Shown here piece after piece: positions 1 to 8,059 of a stretch of 64,000 nucleotides of DNA; position 1 is the stretch's first letter, and every line of letters starts with the position of its first letter. This DNA comes from Sphingobacterium sp. (GTDB lineage: Bacteria; Bacteroidota; Bacteroidia; Sphingobacteriales; Sphingobacteriaceae), in the NCBI GenBank assembly GCA_031286695.1, contig JAITTY010000005.1:682001-746000 (forward strand), read 5' to 3'. Position numbers and translations under genes: made by a program. A model generated the notes under the pieces. That model was not told where the DNA came from and did not search any database. It worked only from the letters and a program-made list of their open reading frames with translations.

Positions 1-1520
1 GTACGGAACCTTGAGTCACGCAGTGGATCCTCCACCCAGGAGTTAAATGCCCAGCGCAATGCACCATCGAAGCCTGCCGCTAACGCATACCAAGCCATGT
101 AGGTGGATTCTGCCGGATCAGAGAACGTAAATTGATTTGGAAATTCGTCCGAACAACAAACATAAAATGTCGTGATATATCCTTTTTTGCGACGCTCAAT
201 CAGATCTTTCTGGTCAAAAGGATCACCCGCGGCAACACTAATGTCGGTACTCTTATGATAACGCTGGTAACTTTTGTGATTATCGGCGAAAGCCACCCCA
301 AATTCGGGTGCTACACGTTCCAACAGGGCTATCGCTGGATCCATTTCTTCACGCCCCCTTTCATCCATCGCAATATTGGTAATTTTCAGCCAACCTTTTG
401 CCGTGACATGCTTACTAAAATCCTTTAAGAAAGGTGTCCATAGTTCCTCGAATATAGGTGTTCCGGGCTTCGCAATAACATTGACAAGTTCATTTTTGCT
501 CTCATCAAAATAATGTACCTCATTATTCCAAGGTAACAGCGAATAGCAATTGATCTGTTTATTGACCCCTAGATCCATCATAAAGTTTACCCATCGATCA
601 AAAACAGCATAATCATAGGTCCAAGAACCATCTTTTGTCTTCTTCCAGATAATCATATCAGCATATGGATCGTATGTCTGCACATTCCAGGCATCTTTAT
701 TCAAGGTCGCCGTAATAACTTTTTGTCCCGCAGCAGCCAATTGCTTCATCGTTGGTTTCAATGCTTCAAAATGTTCATCACTCCACATCTTCACCTGATT
801 GACGCGGGCAACAGCAGACGGATGTTGCCATTGGTCCAAATGATATGTCCACTCCGAAGATGGTGGCAACACATGATTTTGTACATTGACAACGAGCTGT
901 AACTGCTCTTTCACTTGACCATTTTGCTGAACAGAGATTGTTGTTTTATATTGTCCTGCCGTCGCTTCCTTTGGAACCTTTACGGTAATCCATACAGGGC
1001 GCACTTTCTTCGCTTCGAGATCATAGCTTTTTAGGTCATCCAGCATATCCGCAGAAAGAGCAGCTTTAAAATCTTCCGGTTTACGGTGGCCACAGCCACT
1101 TGCAAATTCGTCGGTCATGACATAACGGACAAAACGCGCCTGTACCGCATCGCCGCCAATCACTTTACCTGCCGCAGATTTCAGCGCACTCGCAGATACC
1201 GCTACATTTGCAGCAGCAGCATTGGTCCACAGCAATACTTGCGCCGATACTTGCTCACCTTTCCATGCATCCACTGTCGCTGTATTTTGCGCTGTCAGAT
1301 TTGGATTCACAGATTTGGGATAACGTTTGTCTATCGATACAAACGAAGCATGCAGTCCGGATTTAACATTCGACCAGTTGGATAAGGTGTCCTTTGTTGG
1401 ATCGGCCATTTCCGTAAAAGTAGTCCCTGTCGCATAACGCTGCTGGGAAAAGCCATGATTATTGCCACAAAACAGCATACAAGCCAGGGCAATCGTAGAA
1501 TAAATTGTAGTTTTAGGCAT
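1..1520 (-). CDS. GH123/DUF4091-like secreted glycoside hydrolase (3' end outside window)
   Basis: Reading the minus strand from an ATG at 1520 gives an open frame that runs off the left edge, so the C-terminus is missing (about 506 residues visible). The N-terminus is a hydrophobic export signal (IALACMLFC) followed by GFSQQ, so the product is probably exported. The middle holds TNIAMDERGREE, whose adjacent Asp-Glu fits the substrate-assisted catalytic pair known for GH123 beta-N-acetylgalactosaminidases; the following region resembles the DUF4091 part of that family. The substrate is inferred to be an N-acetylgalactosamine-containing glycan. Family assignment is from recollection of motifs; the missing C-terminus limits certainty. 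Confidence 0.7.
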   Translation of the reverse strand, partial: MPKTTIYSTIALACMLFCGNNHGFSQQRYATGTTFTEMADPTKDTLSNWSNVKSGLHASFVSIDKRYPKSVNPNLTAQNTATVDAWKGEQVSAQVLLWTNAAAANVAVSASALKSAAGKVIGGDAVQARFVRYVMTDEFASGCGHRKPEDFKAALSADMLDDLKSYDLEAKKVRPVWITVKVPKEATAGQYKTTISVQQNGQVKEQLQLVVNVQNHVLPPSSEWTYHLDQWQHPSAVARVNQVKMWSDEHFEALKPTMKQLAAAGQKVITATLNKDAWNVQTYDPYADMIIWKKTKDGSWTYDYAVFDRWVNFMMDLGVNKQINCYSLLPWNNEVHYFDESKNELVNVIAKPGTPIFEELWTPFLKDFSKHVTAKGWLKITNIAMDERGREEMDPAIALLERVAPEFGVAFADNHKSYQRYHKSTDISVAAGDPFDQKDLIERRKKGYITTFYVCCSDEFPNQFTFSDPAESTYMAWYALAAGFDGALRWAFNSWVEDPLRDSRFR

Positions 1521-1594
1521 AACAGTTATAATTAACAAAACTTTTGTGAAGCGATGCTCTTTTGTCCAGCCTAGGAGCGGGTGCTCGCAGAAAA

Positions 1595-1619
1595 AAGGCA
1601 AACAACTTCTGTTTGCCTT
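1595..1619 (-). terminator. Rho-independent terminator of the MtfA-like gene
   Basis: Perfect 9-bp inverted repeat (1595-1603 with 1611-1619, arm AAGGCAAAC) with an A-run at 1591-1596 that becomes a U-tract on the minus transcript. It lies 30 bp past the stop of the MtfA-like gene. Confidence 0.8.
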
Positions 1620-1648
1620 AAAAATACTAAAATTTTATTTATCGATAG

Positions 1649-2431
1649 CTAACTTTGTTCAAAAATTTCAGAAAGTGCTTTGTAAAGTTCCGGATGATTG
1701 GACTTGAATTTTTCTGGATTTTCAAAAAAATATTCCGAGGAAACCGCAAAAAACTCCGCTGGATTGGTCATTCCGTACACATCGATATCGGATTTATTCT
1801 CCTTTATTTTGGTAATTTCTTCGCGGATCAGATTCATAAAAGGAATCACAGAAGCCTTATCCATCAAGTGTGTAGGAACACCGTCCACAGTACCGTCTGT
1901 TTTATCGATCAGGTGTACAAATTCGTGTATCGCTGTATTCTGTCCGTCTTTTGGGTTCTTAAATCCATATTCCAGGGCCGATTTAGATAGGATCATTTGT
2001 CCATTCATCGCACCTTCTCCGACCATACCCATAATATTACGATCGGCATGCCCCTCAAATTCATAGGCGGTATTGAATTGTGCGGGATACACCATAATAT
2101 TTGTCAAGTTAGGATAGGTCCATTTCTTAAAAGCAAAAATTGGTATAATTGCACTGGCCGCAATCATCATATAATCTTTTAGCTCTACTTCGACACCCAC
2201 GCCTTCGATTTTGACCGTATCCAAAAATTTTAGGCAGCGCGCTTCAAATTCTGCCTTATCAGCAACCGATAAATTACGGTAATAGGCAACTTCCTTTTCT
2301 AAAATTTCCTTGCCTTCGTCGCTTAGCACACGTTTAATGGCCTTGCTATTTTTGGCCGTACGATTTAATAAATAATAAACGACATAAATGGTGACTGGTA
2401 TAAGCAGTACAATGAAGAGTTTTCCTATCAT
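1649..2431 (-). CDS. mtfA: MtfA-like zinc metallopeptidase (family M90)
   Basis: A 260-residue protein with an N-terminal hydrophobic anchor (MIGKLFIVLLIPVTIYVVYY) and the zinc motif AIHEFVHLIDKTDG (HEFVH about residues 169-173), the signature of the MtfA/YeeI family. E. coli MtfA has 265 residues, is a Zn peptidase and binds the glucose regulator Mlc; no Mlc homologue is visible here, so the role in this organism is open. I start at the ATG at 2431, two bases after the upstream stop, because the longer frame to 2506 would be read inside the preceding gene and lacks the clean membrane anchor start. It is probably co-transcribed with the lipoprotein gene upstream. Confidence 0.85.
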   Translation of the reverse strand: MIGKLFIVLLIPVTIYVVYYLLNRTAKNSKAIKRVLSDEGKEILEKEVAYYRNLSVADKAEFEARCLKFLDTVKIEGVGVEVELKDYMMIAASAIIPIFAFKKWTYPNLTNIMVYPAQFNTAYEFEGHADRNIMGMVGEGAMNGQMILSKSALEYGFKNPKDGQNTAIHEFVHLIDKTDGTVDGVPTHLMDKASVIPFMNLIREEITKIKENKSDIDVYGMTNPAEFFAVSSEYFFENPEKFKSNHPELYKALSEIFEQS

Positions 2432-2432
2432 A

Positions 2433-3194
2433 TTATTTGATCTTGATCCATTTGGGATCCCGAGCTTGCAAATTACGCAAAAAGCCTTTAAAATGGGAGG
2501 TTCCAAATAAGATTAAAATCTTCTGCTGCGGCGCATCAGCAACTAAAGAAGCTAGATTTTCTTCTCTTTTTTTCATCACAAATTCCCGGTCGAACTTATT
2601 CTTTAAGCTCGTTTTTGCTGGCTTACAGGAATAAGGCTCATTGAGCGGTGTTTTATAATCACATGGATCAAGTGTAATGGTGCCATACAGGTATTCAAAC
2701 TCATCAAGAAGTTTATTTTTAGGGATATCCGCGTTGACTGCAGTTTCATAGTTAACCAAGAAAAAGGAATAATCAGGCTGGCTAATAATACGTTGCCCCA
2801 GTTTACGGTACATCGGTGCGCGAAGAACCCTTGTGGTATCGCCGGGAGTTTCAATACATTGCTGCAAGCCCAAACGATTGCCTGTCAGCTTACGGAATTT
2901 GCGATCATAGAGATCTCGCTGTGCCGCGCTGTCCACCTGATAGGCGATACTTTCATAAAAAACAACATAGCCCGATTTTTGCAGTGAATCTACAGCCCGC
3001 TGGATCTGATCATAGTATACACGTGTTCCTAAATGCCGCATTGGGATATAAACGACTGTTCGATCTCCGTTGCGAAGTTCAAATTTCCGCGAGGCATCAC
3101 GCAAGACACCGCTACTTTGAACCATCAAGGAGGTATCACAGCCTACAAAAACAAACAGCATAAAAAAAAGGGAGATAATCTGTCTCAATTGCAT
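2433..3194 (-). CDS. putative lipoprotein with TraB/ChaN-like fold
   Basis: 253 residues. The N-terminus (LFVFVGC, Cys about residue 19) looks like a lipoprotein signal. The mature part starts with VVYIPMRHLGT and ends with ILILFGTSHFKGF; two such G/P-x-x-H loops at each end plus an internal YESI acidic site are the hallmarks of the TraB/GumN/ChaN-type superfamily, some members of which are metal-dependent proteases or heme/iron binders. Similarity is only at motif level, so I call it putative. It ends one base before the start of the MtfA-like gene, suggesting an operon of an envelope lipoprotein with a membrane-anchored peptidase. Confidence 0.5.
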   Translation of the reverse strand: MQLRQIISLFFMLFVFVGCDTSLMVQSSGVLRDASRKFELRNGDRTVVYIPMRHLGTRVYYDQIQRAVDSLQKSGYVVFYESIAYQVDSAAQRDLYDRKFRKLTGNRLGLQQCIETPGDTTRVLRAPMYRKLGQRIISQPDYSFFLVNYETAVNADIPKNKLLDEFEYLYGTITLDPCDYKTPLNEPYSCKPAKTSLKNKFDREFVMKKREENLASLVADAPQQKILILFGTSHFKGFLRNLQARDPKWIKIK

Positions 3195-3361
3195 AAGATT
3201 TTATTAGAATAAATGCCCTTTGAGAGCAAAGACAGTACCATGAAATTTTAATTTGCTAGCTACAGACAGATTCCGCCTGCAGATCGCTTGCATTTCACCA
3301 TACTTTTATTAAAATAACTTGCAATGATAACAATATATTATCTCCCTTGTTCTATAAAATT

Positions 3362-4645
3362 TTAGAGGGTCGTCAATCCTATTGTCGTTCCGTTTGGAAT
3401 AACCGCATTTTTTTTGATAACCACAATTCCGTCACAAATGGTATAGGTTGGATGATTGGCGTTCAACAAATGAGGTCCGCCATTGATCCGGACATCGTTA
3501 CCGATACGGCAGTTTTTATCCAAAATAGCGTTCTCGATATAACAGCGCTCTCCAACACCGACCACGGGTATATTTTTCCGCTTTGCATCTTCCATATCGA
3601 CAAGATCCTCATAGTAGTCTGATCCCATCATATAGGTTCCGCGCACCACTGAACCTGTACCGATCCTTGAGCGCACCCCCACCACAGAACGATCTATTTT
3701 ATCGGCCTGGATAATACAGCCATCCGAAATGACAGAATTAATTAATGTCGTCCCCGAAATCTTCGATGGCGGCAACATCCTTGGGCGTGTGAAAACAGTA
3801 TTTTTGTCAAATAGGTTGAAGGCTGGGATATTATCAGTCAAACCAATATTGGCCTCATAGAAGGATCCGATGGTACCAATGTCAGTCCAATAGCCTTCAA
3901 ATTGATAACTGAGCACCCGACTTGTATCAATCGCGTCCGGAATAATTTCTTTTCCAAAATCCATTCCTCGATTTTCTTCAAGCATGCGTTTCAGAACTCC
4001 CTTTGAAAAAACATAAATCCCCATGGAAGCCAGGTATTCCCGCCCCTCGCTCTTTAAATGGTCGCTCACCTCTGAATTCCAATCTACCAACTGTTCACTG
4101 TTGGGCTTCTCGATAAAAGAGGTAATATGATTTTTTTCATCCGATTTCAATATTCCAAAACCAGTCGCATCTTTACCGTTGACCGGAATAGTCGCAATAG
4201 TCAGATCACCTTCATTTTCAACATGGAAGTCAACCAGAGCATCAAAATCCATTTGATACAGCTGGTCTCCAGATAAAATCAGTACATAGTCATAATCAAT
4301 GCTGGCCAACTTACGGAACGACCGTCGCACGGCATCGGCCGTACCCTCGAACCATTTATCACCATCATTGGTCTGTTCGGCAGCCAGGATATCGACAAAA
4401 CCTTTACTAAAAATACTAAAGTTGTAGGTATTCTTAATATGGGAGTTGAGCGATGAAGAATTGAATTGTGTCAACACAAAAATCTTGTTAAAACCCGAAT
4501 TGAGGCAATTCGAGATGGGAATGTCCACCAAGCGGTATTTCCCCGCGATAGGAACTGCTGGTTTAGACCGTTGATCGGTCAATGGATACAGACGTGAGCC
4601 CCTTCCTCCGCCCAAGACGATAGCTACTACATTGTGACGTGACAT
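3362..4645 (-). CDS. glgC: glucose-1-phosphate adenylyltransferase
   Basis: 427 residues, normal for GlgC. It makes ADP-glucose from ATP and glucose 1-phosphate, the committed step of glycogen synthesis in the cytosol. The N-terminal nucleotide-binding motif LGGGRGSRLYPLT (about 11-23) and KPAVPIAGKYRLVDIPISN follow the family; the C-terminal third (GVRSRIGTGSVV onward) is the left-handed beta-helix that carries the allosteric interface. It is the last gene of the glycogen operon, starting 6 bp after glgA ends. Confidence 0.95.
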   Translation of the reverse strand: MSRHNVVAIVLGGGRGSRLYPLTDQRSKPAVPIAGKYRLVDIPISNCLNSGFNKIFVLTQFNSSSLNSHIKNTYNFSIFSKGFVDILAAEQTNDGDKWFEGTADAVRRSFRKLASIDYDYVLILSGDQLYQMDFDALVDFHVENEGDLTIATIPVNGKDATGFGILKSDEKNHITSFIEKPNSEQLVDWNSEVSDHLKSEGREYLASMGIYVFSKGVLKRMLEENRGMDFGKEIIPDAIDTSRVLSYQFEGYWTDIGTIGSFYEANIGLTDNIPAFNLFDKNTVFTRPRMLPPSKISGTTLINSVISDGCIIQADKIDRSVVGVRSRIGTGSVVRGTYMMGSDYYEDLVDMEDAKRKNIPVVGVGERCYIENAILDKNCRIGNDVRINGGPHLLNANHPTYTICDGIVVIKKNAVIPNGTTIGLTTL

Positions 4646-4651
4646 ATCAAA

Positions 4652-6064
4652 TTAAATTATTTGGTTATATAGACTTATATACTTCGCTGCAGATTTATCC
4701 CAAGAAAAATCTAAGCACATCATTTTACGTTGATTCTCTTCAAACTGCTTTTTACTTTCGTAAAAATTTGTAGCCCGGGCAATAGCTTCAGTAATTTCAG
4801 TTATTGCCAGACCATCAAAACCAACACCGTATCCATCATTTTCCAGATCGATTACCGTATCTTTTAATCCCCCTACCCGATGAACAATAGGCAATGTACC
4901 GTATTTCATCGCATAAAGCTGATTAAGCCCGCAGGGCTCAACGCGGGAAGGCATTAAAAGAAAGTCCGCACTAGCATAAAGCCAATGGGCGAGATTTTCA
5001 TCATAACCAAAGAACACATCAAAGTTTTCAATTCCATCATCGACAAGTGATTTCACGCGCGACTGGATAGCTGGGTCTCCGGCACCCAGTATAAATATAC
5101 TTAATCTGCCGCGATATTCGGCTGCCAGATTCAAAATTATATCGGGCAGCAAATCAGCACCTTTTTCCGTTGCAAAACGACCGATAAAAACCAGCAATGG
5201 CAGCTTGGGATCGATTTTGTACTGCTGCGCCAAAGCCTGTTTGTTTTTCAGCTTACCCGCAAAAGCTTGTTCGGCACCATAATTTTCCATCAATGTATAA
5301 TCAATTTTGGGGTCCCAGATTTCCCAGTCAATCCCATTGACTATACCAACCGATTTATGCCGTTCATCATAAAACAGATGCTGCAGACCATTTGCTTCCA
5401 CATAGAGCTCTTCCAGATAACCTTCAGATACCGTCGTATAAGCATCACAGCATTTAATTAATGCGGCGAGCGGGTTAATTAAGCCGTCCCAGTCCAGGAG
5501 CCCCCATTTCCAGCTATCGAACGCTGGCAATAAAATAGCTTTACTCCAATGTGTCCAGCCCTGATACTGCCCATTATGTACAGTGGCTACCGTCTTAACG
5601 TCCGCCAGAAAATCATAATCATTGCTGTATTTCATCAAAAAAGGCATTAAACCAACATGATGATCGTGGCAATGCACAATCGTTGGAATAATGTTTTTTT
5701 CTTTAAACCAATTCAATACAGCGTGTTGAAAAGCAATAAATTGCTCCCCTTCATCTGGATAACAATACACTTCCTCGCGATCAAGTTTACCTGGGATCTT
5801 AATCAGATAAAGTTCAAAACCCAGTGTGTTTTGGTTTTCTTTATATACGCCATAGTTCAGCAATTCAGATCCCTGATAAAAAGTACCTTCGTGAACTAGG
5901 CTAAAAGCATGATCCCTAACAAACGGGCGGTCATACCAAGGCATGACAACCGCCGCCTCCCAGCCGAGCTTAGTTTGGTATTTAGGCAATGCACCCACAA
6001 CATCCGCGAGACCACCTACTTTGGCCACAGGATAACATTCAACACTCAAGTGAAATACTTTCAT
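4652..6064 (-). CDS. glgA: glycogen synthase (GT5)
   Basis: 470 residues, usual length. Transfers glucose from ADP-glucose to the growing alpha-1,4-glucan. The N-terminal AKVGGLADVVGALP (Lys15 in the KVGGL ADP-glucose site) and the C-terminal PSRVEPCGLNQLYAMKYG with its Glu are the diagnostic GT5 motifs of the two Rossmann-like GT-B domains. It lies between glgB (34 bp upstream) and glgC (6 bp downstream) on the same strand, so the three are almost certainly one transcript. Confidence 0.95.
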   Translation of the reverse strand: MKVFHLSVECYPVAKVGGLADVVGALPKYQTKLGWEAAVVMPWYDRPFVRDHAFSLVHEGTFYQGSELLNYGVYKENQNTLGFELYLIKIPGKLDREEVYCYPDEGEQFIAFQHAVLNWFKEKNIIPTIVHCHDHHVGLMPFLMKYSNDYDFLADVKTVATVHNGQYQGWTHWSKAILLPAFDSWKWGLLDWDGLINPLAALIKCCDAYTTVSEGYLEELYVEANGLQHLFYDERHKSVGIVNGIDWEIWDPKIDYTLMENYGAEQAFAGKLKNKQALAQQYKIDPKLPLLVFIGRFATEKGADLLPDIILNLAAEYRGRLSIFILGAGDPAIQSRVKSLVDDGIENFDVFFGYDENLAHWLYASADFLLMPSRVEPCGLNQLYAMKYGTLPIVHRVGGLKDTVIDLENDGYGVGFDGLAITEITEAIARATNFYESKKQFEENQRKMMCLDFSWDKSAAKYISLYNQII

Positions 6065-6098
6065 TCTTCTTTTACACCATGAAATTTTAAACCATATT

Positions 6099-8057
6099 TT
6101 ATACAGGAATGCGCTCTCCTTGCTGAACTGGATTTACTTCCTTGATCTCCTTTTTCCTTTTGAGAACATAGCCACCAAGCGGCGGCAAATGTAGCTGGGC
6201 CGACTGTACATGATTCATCCAGTGCAGATGTTCGCTATGGAAAGGTGGATTATTTATTCCTGAGCCGAAATATCTTAAGTCATCAGAATTCAAAACGACT
6301 TCCCACTCGCCTGCATACGGAAGACCTATACGGAAATGCTCCCGCACCACAGGGGTCAAATTGAGGACAACAACGGTATCGTCCCAAGCATCAAATCCCT
6401 TTCGCCAATAAACCACAACTGAATTTTCACGATCACCAGCATCTATCCATTCAAAACCCGAAGCATCAAAAGCTTTTTGAAAAAGGCTCGGTTGTGTACA
6501 ATACACGCCGTTCAAGTCCGAAACAAATTGCTTCATACCTTGATGCGGAGCAAACTCCAGTAGATGCCAATCAAGCGATTGATTTACATTCCATTCCGAA
6601 GTCTGACCAAATTCACCGCCCATAAACAATAATTTAGTTCCCGAAAAGGTATACATAAAGAGATACAATGTCCTTAGATTGGCAAATTTCTGCCATTCAT
6701 CTCCCGGCATTTTATAGATCAACGATTGCTTCCCATAAACGACCTCATCATGGGAGAGCGGCAGCATAAAATTCTCATGAAAAGCATATACTGTAGCGAA
6801 TGTTAACCGGTCATGATGATACTTTCGGTTAATCGGGTCTTCTTTAAAATAATCCAAGGTGTCATGCATCCAGCCCATCATCCATTTCATTCCGAATCCC
6901 AATCCCCCAGCATACGTTGGCCGGCTAACGCTTGGCCAGGAAGTCGATTCTTCAGCAATTGTCTGCACATGTGGAAAATGTCCATAAACCGCCTCATTCA
7001 GCTCCTTTAAAAATTGTACGGCTTCTAAGTTTTCATTTCCGCCAAATTCATTTGCAATCCATTCACCTTCGTTTCTGCTATAATCCAGGTACAGCATCGA
7101 CGCTACAGCATCCACCCGAAGACCATCAATATGAAAACGGTCTAGCCAATAAAATGCATTGCTGATCAGAAAAGACCGTACTTCATTGCGCCCATAATTG
7201 AAAATATAAGATTGCCAATCGGGATGGAAACCTTTCCGTGGGTCTTCATGCTCATATAAACTGGTCCCATCAAATCGATAAAGACCGTGGGCATCTCCTG
7301 GAAAATGAGAAGGAACCCAATCCAAAAGCACACCTATGCCAGCAGCATGCAATTCCTCAATCAGATACATCAGATCCTGAGCGGAACCGTAACGCGAACT
7401 TGCAGCAAAATATCCAGTTATCTGATATCCCCAAGAAGGATAATACGGATGTTCCATCAAAGGCATAAATTCGACATGCGTAAAATTCATTTCCTTGACG
7501 TACGATACAAGCTGGACAGCAATTTCGCGGTAGCTCAGCAAAGTATCCGGACTTTCGGGATCCCGAGACCAGGAGCCTAAATGGACCTCATAGACCGACC
7601 AGGGTTGATCCAGCCTATTTTTAACGGCACGCTCCTGCATCCATTGCTTATCCTGCCATTCGTACCAAGTCGAGTGAACAACAGAAGCAGTTTTTGGCGC
7701 GACCTCCCATCTGAAGGCAAAAGGATCACCTTTTTCAAGCTGCTCTCCTCCGTTCGTCTGGATAACATACTTATATGTTTCTCCATTCCCAAGCCCCGGA
7801 ATAAATCCCTCCCAAATTCCACTGCCATCCCAGCGGACATAAAGCGGATGATGCTCCTTGTCCCAAAAATTGAAGTTCCCGGTGACCGAAACGGATTTTG
7901 CATTTGGTGCCCAGACCGCAAAATAAACGCCTTTTTCACCATTCACTTCCAGTTCATGCGAACCGAACTTTTCATATAATTTGAAGTGCTTACCCGATTG
8001 GAATAAAGCAACATCAAATTCAGAAAAGAGACTATGTGGAATTACTTGATTGGCCAT
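6099..8057 (-). CDS. glgB: 1,4-alpha-glucan branching enzyme (GH13)
   Basis: 652 residues. Cuts an alpha-1,4 chain and rejoins it by an alpha-1,6 bond. An N-terminal CBM48-type domain (about 40-130) is followed by the TIM barrel with DGLRVDAVAS (nucleophile Asp316), IAEESTSWP (acid/base Glu at 369/370) and LPLSHDEVVYG (third acid near 438), then a C-terminal beta domain. The first CBM of longer E. coli-type enzymes is absent, as in many shorter GlgB proteins. The start lies 2 bp after the GH31 stop. Confidence 0.95.
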   Translation of the reverse strand: MANQVIPHSLFSEFDVALFQSGKHFKLYEKFGSHELEVNGEKGVYFAVWAPNAKSVSVTGNFNFWDKEHHPLYVRWDGSGIWEGFIPGLGNGETYKYVIQTNGGEQLEKGDPFAFRWEVAPKTASVVHSTWYEWQDKQWMQERAVKNRLDQPWSVYEVHLGSWSRDPESPDTLLSYREIAVQLVSYVKEMNFTHVEFMPLMEHPYYPSWGYQITGYFAASSRYGSAQDLMYLIEELHAAGIGVLLDWVPSHFPGDAHGLYRFDGTSLYEHEDPRKGFHPDWQSYIFNYGRNEVRSFLISNAFYWLDRFHIDGLRVDAVASMLYLDYSRNEGEWIANEFGGNENLEAVQFLKELNEAVYGHFPHVQTIAEESTSWPSVSRPTYAGGLGFGMKWMMGWMHDTLDYFKEDPINRKYHHDRLTFATVYAFHENFMLPLSHDEVVYGKQSLIYKMPGDEWQKFANLRTLYLFMYTFSGTKLLFMGGEFGQTSEWNVNQSLDWHLLEFAPHQGMKQFVSDLNGVYCTQPSLFQKAFDASGFEWIDAGDRENSVVVYWRKGFDAWDDTVVVLNLTPVVREHFRIGLPYAGEWEVVLNSDDLRYFGSGINNPPFHSEHLHWMNHVQSAQLHLPPLGGYVLKRKKEIKEVNPVQQGERIPV

Positions 8058-8059
8058 GT

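Noticed and set aside
7577..7979. Frames of 121 and 132 codons within glgB
   Set aside because: Overlap the CBM48 and barrel part of glgB in other frames; composition is not protein-like.
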